A DNA stretch of 64,000 nt from Anaerolineae bacterium (GCA_023151115.1 JAKLJP010000015.1:1-64000), one strand, 5' to 3'; counted from the first letter of the stretch, positions 25,747 through 34,751 are shown. The notes: generated by a model from the sequence alone, not told the origin. Translations and numbers: made by a program.

Positions 25747-26964
25747 ATGTCTTTCAAAAATAAACAATTTTTGTTTTGGTTGTTATCATCTCTATTGGCC
25801 ATTGCCTTAATCGCGGCTCAGTGCGGCGGGGCGGCGACGCCGGCCCCTGAACCGGCTCCAACCGAGGAGGCTGCTCAGCCCACCGAAGAAGCAGCCGCAC
25901 CGACCGAAGCGGCGGCAGAACCGACCGAAGCTGCCGCCGAACCCACCGAAGAAGCGGCCGCAGCGCCGACCGAAGAAGCGGTGGTGGAACCCACTGAAGA
26001 AGCCGCCGGCGAGGAGGCCTCAGCCACGGAAGCAGGAGATTTCAGTGGGCTAAAGGTAGCGATGCTGACGTCGGGGCCGATCAATGATGAGGGCTGGAAC
26101 CAGACGGCGTATGAAGGGTTGAAAGCGGTGGAAGCGGCGGGGGCGGAAATTGCCAACACCGAGAACGTGGCTCAGGCCGACCAGTTGGACCTGATTCGGT
26201 CGTATGCGGACCAGGGGTTCAATGTGATTATCGGGCATGGTTTTGAGTATGGGGATGCGCTGGTAGCAGCGGCAGAAGAGTACCCGGAAGTAAGCTTCAT
26301 TCAGATTGGGGGGATTGCCGAGAACGGCAAGAACCTGGTGTCGTATGTGTTCCGGGCAGGCGAAGCGGGGTATGCGGCCGGGATACTGGCCGGGATGATG
26401 GTCGAGTCGGGCAAGTTGGGCGGGGTTGGAGCGGTAGAAATCCCGACGATAGCGGCAGACTTCAATGCCTTCAAGCAGGCGGCGCAGGTGGTCAACCCGA
26501 ATGTGAGCGATGTGCCGGTGGCCTACACGGGTTCGTGGGTGGACATTCCGAAGGCGAAGGAAGCGGCGATAGCTCAGATAGACAGTGGGGTTGAGTTGAT
26601 TATGGCCAATGGCGACAACGCCAATGTGGGGGCGATTGAAGCGGCCAAAGAGAATGGCAAGGTCTATGCCATTGGCTGGACACGGGATCAGAGCCACCTG
26701 GCCCCGGAGTTGGTTTTGACCAGCGTCGAGCAGCGGGTGGACAACATCCTGATTGAAGCGATGAAGGAGATTGGGGCGGGCACTATCGAGTGGACGAACC
26801 ACGTGGTGGGTTTTGCCGAGCAAGCCCAGACGTTAGCTCCGTTCAACGAAGTGGTCCCGGAAGAGGTTGCCAAGGAAGTCAATGCGGTGGTGGAAGCCCT
26901 GGCTACCGGCAAAATCGTCCTCGACGATGCCGGTAATGTCGTTACCGATGATTATCATAAATAA
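25747..26964 (+). CDS. BMP/PnrA-family nucleoside-binding lipoprotein
   Basis: 405 residues. The signal peptide ends at AAQC with Cys26 as the likely lipidation site, though Gln before Cys is unusual for a lipobox. Residues about 30-95 are a low-complexity linker of PTEEAA/EPTEAA units tethering the binding domain to the membrane. The binding domain shows VAMLTSGPINDEGWNQTAYEG, GHGFEYGDALVAAAEEYPEV and MANGDNANVGAIEAA, the pattern of BmpA/PnrA/Med proteins, which bind purine nucleosides. GGAG sits ahead of the ATG. It is the first gene of a four-gene ABC importer set. Confidence 0.9.
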   Translation: MSFKNKQFLFWLLSSLLAIALIAAQCGGAATPAPEPAPTEEAAQPTEEAAAPTEAAAEPTEAAAEPTEEAAAAPTEEAVVEPTEEAAGEEASATEAGDFSGLKVAMLTSGPINDEGWNQTAYEGLKAVEAAGAEIANTENVAQADQLDLIRSYADQGFNVIIGHGFEYGDALVAAAEEYPEVSFIQIGGIAENGKNLVSYVFRAGEAGYAAGILAGMMVESGKLGGVGAVEIPTIAADFNAFKQAAQVVNPNVSDVPVAYTGSWVDIPKAKEAAIAQIDSGVELIMANGDNANVGAIEAAKENGKVYAIGWTRDQSHLAPELVLTSVEQRVDNILIEAMKEIGAGTIEWTNHVVGFAEQAQTLAPFNEVVPEEVAKEVNAVVEALATGKIVLDDAGNVVTDDYHK

Positions 26965-26967
26965 CAT

Positions 26968-27018
26968 GTAGCAAGTAGCAGGGTAGCAGGTTTAAATATC
27001 TGCTACCCTGCTACCCTG
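26968..27018. repeat. GTAGCAGG / CCTGCTAC inverted repeat
   Basis: GTAGCAAGTAGCAGGGTAGC at the left is mirrored by CTGCTACCCTGCTACCCTG at 27000-27018. It fills the gap between the binding protein and the first permease. A hairpin here could lower downstream expression relative to the binding protein. Confidence 0.7.
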
Positions 27019-27028
27019 TGGAGTAGGC

Positions 27029-28126
27029 ATGACGACAGCGGCCCAACGCGCGGCGGCTAAAACCAAAGAAGAAGCAGTCCAGCGAGCCGCGACCTACGAG
27101 CGGGTCTTGAACTTTTTGCTGCCGATTTTGGCCGTGCTGGCCTCCTTTCTCGTTGGCAGTATTCTGCTGTGGATTCTCAACGTCAACCCCATCGAAGCGT
27201 ACACAGCCTTGATTAAGGGGGCGTTTGGCACACAGCGGTTGATTATCACCACGCTGCTCAAATCCATCCCGCTTATTTTTGCCGGACTGGCCGTCACCCT
27301 GGCGTATCGCGGTGGGGTGTTTAATATCGGCGCGGAAGGCCAGCTTTATATGGGCGCGCTGCTGGCGGTTTGGGCCGGAACGGCGCTGGTTTTGCCCTAT
27401 CCCTGGCATCTGTTGGTCGCGCTGCTGCTGGGGGTGTTGGGCGGCATGATCTGGGGGGCGATTCCCGGTTATCTCAAAGCCAGCCGGGATATGAACGAAA
27501 TTATTGTCACTATTTTAATGAATTATATCGCTATTTTTACGGTTAGCTTTTTTGTGCATGGCCCGCTCAAAGAAGAAGGCTGGAACACCCAAACCCCCGC
27601 CGTGGCCGAAACGGCTCAGTTGCCCATTATCTGGGAGGGAACTCGCCTGCACGCCGGATTTTACCTGGCGCTGCTGGCGGTGGTGCTGGTTTACATTTTG
27701 CTGTTTCACACTACGGTAGGCTACCGCATCCGCATGGTCGGCTCTAACAAGGATGCGGCCCGTTATGTCGGCATCAAAACAACGACGGTCATGGCGCTGA
27801 CGATGGCTCTGAGCGGGGGGCTGGCCGGTTTGGCCGGCGCCACCGAACTGCTGGGGGTACAGTATCGCTTGATTGATAACTTTTCGCCGGGCTGGGGCTT
27901 CGATGCAATTGCCGTCGCCCTGGTGGGCCGGCTTCACCCGGTCGGGGCGCTGCTGGCGGCGCTCTTTTTCGGGGCCATGCGCAACGGGGCCAATTCGATG
28001 CAAACGGCGGTCAAGATTGATGTGGTGGTCGTTTACATTTTGCAGGGCCTGGCTATCATCTTTCTCATCGGCGGGGCCAGCGCCAATAATCGCATCCGGC
28101 GTTGGCTGGAGACGTGGAAAGTTTAA
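27029..28126 (+). CDS. ABC nucleoside importer permease, NupP/YufP-like
   Basis: 365 residues with about nine membrane helices. It belongs to the BPD_transp_2 (branched-chain/sugar/nucleoside) permease family. Typical segments are LIFAGLAVTLAYRGGVFNIGAEGQLYMGAL and GLAGLAGATELLGV, the latter in the loop that contacts the ATPase. The first of two paired permeases, as in Bacillus nupOPQ-type systems. GGAG lies 8 nt before the ATG. Confidence 0.9.
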   Translation: MTTAAQRAAAKTKEEAVQRAATYERVLNFLLPILAVLASFLVGSILLWILNVNPIEAYTALIKGAFGTQRLIITTLLKSIPLIFAGLAVTLAYRGGVFNIGAEGQLYMGALLAVWAGTALVLPYPWHLLVALLLGVLGGMIWGAIPGYLKASRDMNEIIVTILMNYIAIFTVSFFVHGPLKEEGWNTQTPAVAETAQLPIIWEGTRLHAGFYLALLAVVLVYILLFHTTVGYRIRMVGSNKDAARYVGIKTTTVMALTMALSGGLAGLAGATELLGVQYRLIDNFSPGWGFDAIAVALVGRLHPVGALLAALFFGAMRNGANSMQTAVKIDVVVVYILQGLAIIFLIGGASANNRIRRWLETWKV

Positions 28127-28150
28127 CGTTGGATGGACAAAGGTTAACTT

Positions 28151-29095
28151 ATGGACATTGACGCATTTATCGCCTTGCTGCATGCCACGATCCGCCTGAC
28201 CACGCCGCTGCTCTTTGCCGCGATAGGCGGTTTGTTTAGCGAGCGGTCCGGGGTGATTAATATTGCCCTGGAAGGCAAGATGCTGCTGGGCGCGCTCATC
28301 GGTTTTATGATTGCCTATTCGACCGGCAACCCCTGGCTGGGACTGCTCGGCGCGATGGTTGCCGGGGCGATTGTGGCCCTGCTGTTTGCCTATGTCACGG
28401 TAACGCTGGGGGCTGACCAGATTGTGACGGCGGTAGCCATCAATCTGATTATGGTCGGCTTGACCGGCGTGGTTTTTCGCTTGATGAAAGCGGCCAACTC
28501 CGGCAGCCTGAGCGCGCCCACCTTCCCGGTCTGGAATATTCCTCTGTTAAGCGATATTCCTTTGGTTGGCCCACTCTTTTTTAGCCATTTGCCGCTGGTC
28601 TATCTGGCCTTTTTGTTGGTTCCCCTGGCCGGTTTTGTCTTTTATCGCACCACCTGGGGCCTGGCGGTGCGGGCGGTGGGCGAACATCCGCGTGCAGCCG
28701 ATACGCTGGGGGTAAAAGTGCCGCTGGTGCGCTACCTGTGTATCATCTGGAGCGGGATGATGGCGGCAGTGGGCGGAGTGGTCCTGTCCATCGGGTTTAA
28801 CAGCACCTTTATCGAAAATATGATTGCCGGGCGCGGTTTTATCGCTTTTTCGGCGATTGTTTTTGGCAAGTGGACACCCCTGGGCACGATGCTGGCTTCG
28901 CTCTTGTTCGGTTTCGCCGACGCTTTTCAGTTGCGGATTCAGGCCGGAATTTTGGCCCCGCTAGGTATCCCCGAAATTCCTTATCAATTTCCGGTGATGC
29001 TGCCTTATGTGGTTACGTTGGTGGCCCTGTTCTTCACCGGCCGCATGCACTGGCCTGCTGCTGCGGCTATTCCCTACAAACGAGAAGAGGCGTAA
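28151..29095 (+). CDS. ABC nucleoside importer permease, NupQ/YufQ-like
   Basis: 314 residues with about eight membrane helices. The second permease of the pair. It has TTPLLFAAIGGLFSERSGVINIALEG near the N-terminus, the signature of this subunit, and the conserved GEHPRAADTLGV coupling segment. It starts 24 nt after the first permease with AAAGG upstream. Together they should form the transmembrane pore for the substrate delivered by the BMP lipoprotein. Confidence 0.9.
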   Translation: MDIDAFIALLHATIRLTTPLLFAAIGGLFSERSGVINIALEGKMLLGALIGFMIAYSTGNPWLGLLGAMVAGAIVALLFAYVTVTLGADQIVTAVAINLIMVGLTGVVFRLMKAANSGSLSAPTFPVWNIPLLSDIPLVGPLFFSHLPLVYLAFLLVPLAGFVFYRTTWGLAVRAVGEHPRAADTLGVKVPLVRYLCIIWSGMMAAVGGVVLSIGFNSTFIENMIAGRGFIAFSAIVFGKWTPLGTMLASLLFGFADAFQLRIQAGILAPLGIPEIPYQFPVMLPYVVTLVALFFTGRMHWPAAAAIPYKREEA

Positions 29096-29260
29096 GAGGG
29101 GAGTAGGGAGTAGGAAGTAAGGAGTAGGGGGAGAAATAAAAAATAAGAAATGAGAAATAAGAGACTTTTTATAATCTGCAACCTTGCTACCTGTTACCCT
29201 GCAACCTTGCGGCCCTGCGACCTTGTGACTCTGCGACTCTGCTACCTGCTACCTGAGATG
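29096..29260. repeat. Low-complexity repeat block inside the importer operon
   Basis: A purine-rich GGGAGTAGGAAGTAAGGAG stretch is followed by AATAAGAAATGAG-type units and then by pyrimidine-rich CTGCTACCTGC / CTTGCGACCTTG units. No open frame is convincing. It separates the second permease from the ATPase. Confidence 0.65.
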
Positions 29261-29265
29261 AAACC

Positions 29266-30798
29266 ATGACAACGACCCCCTTCCTGCGCATGGAGAATAT
29301 TACCAAAACCTTTCCGGGTGTGCTGGCTAATAACCGGGTGAACCTGGAGCTGCGGCACGGCGAAATCCACGCTTTGTTGGGTGAAAACGGGGCGGGCAAG
29401 TCAACCCTGATGAATGTGTTGTACGGTCTTTACCAGCCGGACGAGGGACAAATTTATCTGAATGACCGGCCGACAACCATTCACTCGCCGGACGATGCCA
29501 TTGCCAAGGGCATTGGCATGGTTCACCAGCATTTCATGCTGGTTCCGCCGCTGTCGGTTACGGAAAATGTGATGCTTGGCCTGCCGGGCGACAAGGGTAT
29601 TTTGCTCAACCACCAGGCGGCCAAAAAGAATATTCTGGATATTTCGCTGACCTACGGGCTTGAGGTCAACCCCGATTTGCCCATCTGGAACCTGTCGGTG
29701 GGCAGCCAGCAGCGGGTCGAGATTATCAAGGCGTTGTACCGGGGCGCGAAACTGCTCATTCTCGATGAGCCAAGCGCGGTGCTGACCCCGCAGGAAATCG
29801 AAGGGCTGTTTGAAGTGATGCGCCGGCTGGTCAGCAATGGCAACTCGATTATTTTTATCACCCACAAACTGGACGAGGTGATGGAAATCAGCGACCGGGT
29901 GACGGTGCTGCGCGACGGGGCGGCCATCCAGACGGTCGAAACCAAAGCTACGACGAAAGCCGAACTGGCCCGGATGATGGTCGGGCGAGAAGTGTTGTTC
30001 CGCCTGGACAAGCCCCCGGTGGAGCCTGGCCCGGTGATGCTGGAAATTACCAATCTGGTGGTCAATGACGACCGCGAGGTGGCGGCGGTGCGCCAGTTGT
30101 CGCTGCAAGTGCGGGCCGGGGAGATTGTGGGGCTGGCCGGAATTGACGGCAATGGTCAAAAAGAGCTGGCCGAGGCTATTGCCGGGCTGCGCCCGCCCAA
30201 AAGCGGTCACATCCGTATTGCCGGGCGCGAAACCACCCACCTTAATTCCGGCGACCTGCTCCATTTTAACCTGGCCTACATCCCCGAAGATCGTCACCGC
30301 GAGGGCCTGGTGCTGAGTTTCAAGTTGAGCGAAAATCTGGTGGCCCGTAATTTTCGGCGGCGGCCCTTCTCGGTGCGGGGATTTTTGAACAACACAGCCA
30401 TCAAAGCTCACGCCAGGCAGTTGGTTCAACGTTTTGATGTACGCACCCCCAGTGCCGAAGTAACCGCTAAAACCTTGTCAGGCGGTAACCAGCAAAAGAT
30501 GGTGCTGGCGCGGGAACTGTCGGAAAACCCAGACTTGATTATCGCCGCCCATCCCACTCGCGGCCTGGATGTGGGCGCAACGGAGTTTGTCGAAAACCGG
30601 CTGTTGGAGCAGCGGGCCAGAGGCGCGGCTATTCTATACATTTCGACCGAACTTGAGGAAATTTTGAATCTGAGCGACCGGATTGCCGTAATCCACCGAG
30701 GTGAAATTATGGGCATTGTCCGCCCCACCGAAGTAACTCCGGAGATATTGGGCCTTATGATGGCCGGAACCCTGCACAGCGCCGCCGATGCCCCCTAA
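29266..30798 (+). CDS. ABC nucleoside importer ATPase with two cassettes, NupO/YufO-like
   Basis: 510 residues with two ABC cassettes in one chain. The first is complete: Walker A GENGAGKST, Q-loop MVHQHFML, signature LSVGSQQRVEI, Walker B LLILDEPSAVLTP and the ITHKLDEV switch His. The second is degenerate at Walker A (GIDGNGQKEL) but has LSGGNQQKMVLAREL, with the Walker B Glu position replaced in LIIAAHPTRGLDVGA. One active and one regulatory site is normal for this family (RbsA/MglA/NupO type). It completes the importer begun at 25747. Confidence 0.92.
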   Translation: MTTTPFLRMENITKTFPGVLANNRVNLELRHGEIHALLGENGAGKSTLMNVLYGLYQPDEGQIYLNDRPTTIHSPDDAIAKGIGMVHQHFMLVPPLSVTENVMLGLPGDKGILLNHQAAKKNILDISLTYGLEVNPDLPIWNLSVGSQQRVEIIKALYRGAKLLILDEPSAVLTPQEIEGLFEVMRRLVSNGNSIIFITHKLDEVMEISDRVTVLRDGAAIQTVETKATTKAELARMMVGREVLFRLDKPPVEPGPVMLEITNLVVNDDREVAAVRQLSLQVRAGEIVGLAGIDGNGQKELAEAIAGLRPPKSGHIRIAGRETTHLNSGDLLHFNLAYIPEDRHREGLVLSFKLSENLVARNFRRRPFSVRGFLNNTAIKAHARQLVQRFDVRTPSAEVTAKTLSGGNQQKMVLARELSENPDLIIAAHPTRGLDVGATEFVENRLLEQRARGAAILYISTELEEILNLSDRIAVIHRGEIMGIVRPTEVTPEILGLMMAGTLHSAADAP

Positions 30799-30808
30799 AT
30801 TCAAATAG

Positions 30809-30935
30809 TAACTACTCAGCCATGTCATTTCGGGCGACGAAGGAGCGAGAAATCTCTTAATCCGTGGCTTGCAGACAACGGTCTCAGAGATTTCTCGGCT
30901 TTCAGCCTCGAAATGACATGCGGGGTGAGGAGTTA
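30809..30935. repeat. TGTCATTTCGA-family inverted repeat, copy 2
   Basis: The outer arms TAACTACTCA and TGAGGAGTTA enclose CATGTCATTTCG and CGAAATGACATG. Inner arms GAGAAATCTC and GAGATTTCTC also pair. The outer flank TACTACTCAG matches copy 3 at 53556. Confidence 0.8.
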
Positions 30936-30968
30936 TCTCAAATATTTGTGAGAATGGATGATTAAAAC

Positions 30969-31553
30969 GTGGCTTTACAATTGACCGAAAAATCAGTGCG
31001 CCAATTTATTGGAGAGGTTAGCGACCAGCGCCATGCTATGGCCGGAGCGGTAATTGCGGTTTCGGCGGCTCATGCCAGCGCGCTGGGCGAGGCCTGTATG
31101 CAAATTAGCCTGGATCACCAGGTGGACAAGCTGGATTGGCAGGATATTACCGGCCGCATCGAGCAGATGGTTCACCTCAAAAATACTTTGATTGCCTGGT
31201 GCGACCAGGATGCGACGGCTATTGCCGAATATGTGGCTTTGCGCGAAGCCGGACACATTTTGCAGGGCCAGCGGCTTTTGTGTGAAAGTCCGGCAGAAAT
31301 TAGCCGGCTCTGCCTCGACGCGGCCGCTGTCTTACAGAATTTTCGCCCGGTGGTAATCGAGCAGGTGCAGGATGACCTGGAAATAGCCATCAGCCTGCTG
31401 GCCGGAAGCGCCCGAGCCGCGCTGCTTTTGTTGGACAGCAATCTCAGAATTTGGCCTGAGCCAAATCTTTTGGCCGAATTTGAACCAATTCTGGCCGAAC
31501 TGGAACAACAGCTTAATCAACTCTCACCCGTACAGCGGATAAGAAAAGCATGA
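30969..31553 (+). CDS. Cyclodeaminase/cyclohydrolase-like protein (FTCD C-domain type)
   Basis: 194 residues, mostly helical, resembling the C-terminal domain of formimidoyltransferase-cyclodeaminase, which acts on formimino- or methenyl-tetrahydrofolate. The N-terminal SVRQFIGEVSDQRHAMAGAV aligns with the family pattern, but the usual glycine-rich GGGSxAA segment is altered to AMAGAVIAVSAAHA, so catalysis is not assured. The start is GTG 30969 with a weak ribosome-binding site. It follows the nucleoside importer and precedes the dehydrogenase and PHP genes on the same strand. Confidence 0.62.
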   Translation: MALQLTEKSVRQFIGEVSDQRHAMAGAVIAVSAAHASALGEACMQISLDHQVDKLDWQDITGRIEQMVHLKNTLIAWCDQDATAIAEYVALREAGHILQGQRLLCESPAEISRLCLDAAAVLQNFRPVVIEQVQDDLEIAISLLAGSARAALLLLDSNLRIWPEPNLLAEFEPILAELEQQLNQLSPVQRIRKA

Positions 31554-31640
31554 AGTAGGGAGTAGGCAGTAAGGAGTAAGGGAAACGAAACTCACCTATT
31601 ACCTACTTCCTACTCTCTTCTTCCGCCTTCATCCCTCATC
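31553..31640. repeat. GGAGTAGG / CCTACTCC low-complexity inverted repeat
   Basis: GTAGGGAGTAGGCAGTAAGG on the left is opposed by ACCTACTTCCTACTCTC on the right, then TTCATCC-type repeats. No gene is seen. Confidence 0.65.
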
Positions 31641-31667
31641 CTTCATCCTTTTACAAGGAGTTTCTCA

Positions 31668-32687
31668 ATGAAACGTTACAAGACCATTTTCATCACCGAG
31701 CGGGGCCTGCGCCACCAGCAGGCCGCTTTGAACGCCGCGCCACCTGAGTTGGAGATTACCATGCTGCGCCAGCCGGACAGGGCCAGTTTATTACCCCATC
31801 TGGCAGAGGCCGAATATCTGATCTCCGAGCGAACAGGGACGATTGATCAGGAGATGATTCAAGCTGCGCCTCAGCTCAAATTGATCCAGCGGCTGGGGTC
31901 GCTGACTTACGATATTGATACGAATGCGGCCAAAGCCGCCGGGGTGGCCGTGTGTTACTGGCCCGTGGGGACGGTGATCCGGGTGGCCGAACACCTGGTG
32001 ATGCAAATGTTGGCCTTGAGTAAAAAACTGCGCGAGAGCGAAGCCATCGCCCTGGCCGCCAGCACCGAATGGGGCCTCAGCCGGCGCAGCGATGAAGATA
32101 CCTTTGCCTACAACTGGTCCAACCGCCAGAACGTTGAAGGGTTATGGCAGCGCACCATTGGCATTATGGGCTTTGGCGAAATTGGGACTGAACTGGCCCG
32201 GCGGCTCAAGGGCTGGGGCTGCACCGTACTCTACAACAAGCGCCGCCGGCTGCCGCTTGAAGTTGAGCAGGAACTTGGGCTAATCTATGTAGATAGTGAC
32301 ACCCTCTTTAGCCAGAGCGATTACATTGCCAACTTATTGCCTTATTTCAAAGAGACAGATTTATTGATCGATGCCGCTTTTATCGCCAAAATGAAGGATG
32401 GCGCGGCCCTGGTCAGTTGCGGCGCCGGTGGTGTGATTGATGAGGCGGCCCTGGCAGCGGCGGTGCAATCAGGTAAATTAAACGGCGCGGCCCTGGATAC
32501 GTTTGAGTGGGAGCCAATCAAAGCCGACAACCCGCTGATTGCCCTGGCTAAACAGGGTTACAATGTGCTGCTCACACCCCATATTGCCGCCGGAGCGACG
32601 GCGGCTGCCGCCGAGGAACGCCTGGGCGATTTTGCCAATCTGCTGAGCCATATTCAAGGCCAACCCCTAAAATATCGAGTGGTCTAA
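31668..32687 (+). CDS. D-2-hydroxyacid dehydrogenase family protein
   Basis: 339 residues. The NAD-binding Rossmann motif is GIMGFGEIGTELARRLKGWG, preceded by the family's helix and followed by a catalytic-region sequence with INxDTFEWEP-like GAALDTFEWEP and LLTPHIAAGA (catalytic His). An Arg/Glu pair typical of the family is plausible around CGAGGVIDEAAL. It probably reduces or oxidises a 2-hydroxyacid with NAD(P); the substrate is unknown. AAGGAG lies 8 nt before the ATG. The next gene starts 8 nt after its stop. Confidence 0.88.
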   Translation: MKRYKTIFITERGLRHQQAALNAAPPELEITMLRQPDRASLLPHLAEAEYLISERTGTIDQEMIQAAPQLKLIQRLGSLTYDIDTNAAKAAGVAVCYWPVGTVIRVAEHLVMQMLALSKKLRESEAIALAASTEWGLSRRSDEDTFAYNWSNRQNVEGLWQRTIGIMGFGEIGTELARRLKGWGCTVLYNKRRRLPLEVEQELGLIYVDSDTLFSQSDYIANLLPYFKETDLLIDAAFIAKMKDGAALVSCGAGGVIDEAALAAAVQSGKLNGAALDTFEWEPIKADNPLIALAKQGYNVLLTPHIAAGATAAAAEERLGDFANLLSHIQGQPLKYRVV

Positions 32688-32695
32688 GCGCCTCT

Positions 32696-33757
32696 ATGCC
32701 AGAAATCGTCGGAAATTTACACCTCCATACCACCGCTTCGGATGGGACGGGCAGCCACGCTGAAGTGGCCGCAGCGGCAATTCGGGCGGGTCTTGATTTT
32801 ATCGTTTATACCGACCACAACATCGCCGTCGAGGGGGTGGAAGGCTGGTGGCGGGACGCTCACGGGCGCGAAATTCTGCGGCTGATGGGCCAGGAAATCA
32901 ACGACATGCAGCTTGTGCCGGAATACAACCATCTGTTGTGTCACTTTGTGGCCGATGACCTGAACAACCTGGCCGCCGACCCGCAGCAGTTGATTGACGC
33001 CATCACTGACCGCGGCGGCCTGACGTTTCTGGCCCACCCCCTGGAACGGCCCGGCATGGGCGCAGCCCAGGAAATATATCCCTGGCTCAGTTGGGACATC
33101 TCCGGTTATACCGGCATTGAACTTTGGAACACCATGACCGATGTCAAATGGCAGTTGCGCTCCAAGCTGAGAGCTGTTATCGGCGCCTATCTGCCGTATC
33201 TGGTCTTGACCGCCCCTTTCCCCGAAGTGCTGGCCAAATGGGATGAACTGCTGGCGACAGGTCAAAAGGTGGTGGCGATTGGCAACTCCGATGCCCATGC
33301 CATGTCCTTTAGCCTGGGGCCGCTCCGCCGAAAGATTTACTCCTACGAATTTCTGTTCCGCACCGTCAATACCCACCTGCTGCTGGCTGAACCGCTCTCC
33401 CGCGAGGTGAGCCAGGCCCGCCGGCAAATTTTTGAAGCCCTGCAATTGGGCCACTGTTTTGTGAGCAACGATTTGGTAGCTTCCTCACGCGGGTTTAGTT
33501 TTAGCGGCAGCAGCGGTGACAGGCAGGCCAGCATGGGCGATACCCTGCCGCTGCAAGAAACCGTTACCCTGCGCATCGCCAGCCCTCTCCCGGCTCGACT
33601 GCGCCTGCTGCATCAGGGGCGGGTGGTGGCTGAAACAATAGGCCGGGAATTAACCTGGCAAACCGCCGAGCGGGGTGTGTATCGCGTTGAGGCTTATCGC
33701 ATTTATTGGGGCTGGCAGCGAGGCTGGGTTTTTACCAACCCCATTTATGTAGAATGA
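32696..33757 (+). CDS. PHP-domain phosphoesterase-like protein
   Basis: 353 residues. An N-terminal PHP domain begins with NLHLHTTASDGTGSH and contains VYTDHN, FLAHPLERPG and AIGNSDAHA, which give the His/Asp metal-binding set of this family (polymerase/histidinol-phosphatase type). The C-terminal 90 residues form a beta-rich extension containing VTLRIASPLPARLRLLHQGRVV. It starts 8 nt after the dehydrogenase and is likely co-transcribed. The substrate is unknown. Confidence 0.85.
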   Translation: MPEIVGNLHLHTTASDGTGSHAEVAAAAIRAGLDFIVYTDHNIAVEGVEGWWRDAHGREILRLMGQEINDMQLVPEYNHLLCHFVADDLNNLAADPQQLIDAITDRGGLTFLAHPLERPGMGAAQEIYPWLSWDISGYTGIELWNTMTDVKWQLRSKLRAVIGAYLPYLVLTAPFPEVLAKWDELLATGQKVVAIGNSDAHAMSFSLGPLRRKIYSYEFLFRTVNTHLLLAEPLSREVSQARRQIFEALQLGHCFVSNDLVASSRGFSFSGSSGDRQASMGDTLPLQETVTLRIASPLPARLRLLHQGRVVAETIGRELTWQTAERGVYRVEAYRIYWGWQRGWVFTNPIYVE

Positions 33758-33821
33758 AGCAAACCAGCAGTAACCAGCCGCCAGAATTGTCTGATGACTG
33801 ACCCTGGGAATTTACAAACTT

Positions 33822-33851
33822 TTTACAAATCCATCATTTTTTAATTACAAT
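33822..33851 (+). promoter_or_regulatory. Sigma-70-type promoter
   Basis: TTTACA and TACAAT are separated by 18 bp, 60 nt upstream of the ATG at 33911. Confidence 0.5.
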
Positions 33852-33910
33852 TGAACAGTATGCTGTGGTTAATCAAATCAATCAACTCACACACTGTAAG
33901 GAGATTAACC

Positions 33911-34366
33911 ATGCAAACCAAACGTTGGACCATTGTTTTTAGTTTAGCCGGCCTTCTCTTAACTCTCTTCACCCTGGCCGCGCCGCCGGTCCTGGCCCAG
34001 AGCGCGGCGGGTGAGGGTTTAGGCGGACCGCGCCTGCGTATTGCCCGCGCTGTCTTTCGGATAGCCGCCGAGGAAATCGGCTTGACCCCCCGCGAACTGC
34101 TGCAAGAAATGCGCCAGGATGGGGGGCGCAGCATCGCCCAGGTAGCCGAAGATCACGGCGTTGACCCGGACACGATTATTGAGGCGATTATGGACAAAGT
34201 TTCTGAGAAATTAGCGAAATTAGTTGATCGGGGGCGCTTGACCCAGGAGGAGGCTGACGAGAAACTGGCAACCATGCGTGAACGGGTCACCGAATTTATC
34301 AACAAGCCCCTGCCTGCCCGTTTCCAGGGCAACCGCTCTGGCCCGCAGCAGCCGAGTAACAAGTAG
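33911..34366 (+). CDS. Secreted small helical protein of unknown function
   Basis: 151 residues from ATG 33911, which has AAGGAG 8 nt upstream; the in-frame upstream codons from 33851 overlap the promoter and are not used. A signal peptide (residues 1-28, ending near VLAQSA) is clear. The mature part contains a segment of helix-turn character, GLTPRELLQEMRQDGGRSIAQVAEDHGVDPDTII, and a second GRLTQEEADEKLATMRERV. These two modules resemble secreted proteins with repeated short helical hairpins. No enzyme motif is seen. Confidence 0.75.
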   Translation: MQTKRWTIVFSLAGLLLTLFTLAAPPVLAQSAAGEGLGGPRLRIARAVFRIAAEEIGLTPRELLQEMRQDGGRSIAQVAEDHGVDPDTIIEAIMDKVSEKLAKLVDRGRLTQEEADEKLATMRERVTEFINKPLPARFQGNRSGPQQPSNK

Positions 34367-34374
34367 CTCAGCTA

Positions 34375-34678
34375 ACCAAATCTTCAACAGCCGCCTTCAC
34401 CAAGTCGGGCGGGCTGACTGTCAGTGAAGTACTGGCTCGCGGCACACCCATGATCATCATCGATGCTGGGCCAAGAAGAGTGGAACGCCGACGTGGTGGC
34501 CGGTTATGGGGCCGGGGTGCAGTTGCGCATCCCAGAGATGGCCGCCCTGACTGCCCTGTACCTGCTGACCCAACCCGACCGCCTGAACAACATGCGCCAG
34601 CGTGCCCAGGTGGTGGGCCGTCCCCGCGCTGCCCTGGACGTGACTGAATATATCCTGGCTAATTTACCGGCCAGATAG
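34375..34678 (+). pseudogene. C-terminal remnant of a MurG/MGDG-synthase-type glycosyltransferase
   Basis: The frame starting near 34375 reads TKSGGLTVSEVLARGTPMII, the UDP-sugar binding end of a GT28-type glycosyltransferase. It then leaves frame near 34465. Another frame continues with GQEEWNADVVAGYGAGVQL and ends RPRAALDVTEYILANL. Together they make one C-terminal domain broken by a frameshift, with no N-terminal half. The lost junction would be expected to read as a Pro-Gly-Gln-Glu loop. It is a decayed fragment. Confidence 0.7.
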
Positions 34679-34694
34679 GTCTGGCAGTAAATAA

Positions 34695-34723
34695 TTGACC
34701 TTTTAGGGGGAAAATGTTAGAAT
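34695..34723 (+). promoter_or_regulatory. Promoter of the tRNA-Leu gene
   Basis: TTGACC and TAGAAT are separated by 17 bp and lie 29 nt upstream of the tRNA 5' end. Confidence 0.65.
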
Positions 34724-34751
34724 CTGACCCATAGTTACCCTCTTCTGTTGT

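Noticed and set aside
25840..26035. DNA repeat in the lipoprotein gene
   Set aside because: The PTEEAA repetition is a low-complexity protein linker usual for such lipoproteins, with varying codons.
29096..29260. CRISPR-like array
   Set aside because: The repeated words are short, of irregular length and spacing, with no unique spacers and no cas genes.
34450..34647. Open frame reading Arg-rich peptide near the tRNA gene
   Set aside because: It is the out-of-frame continuation of the glycosyltransferase remnant after its frameshift.
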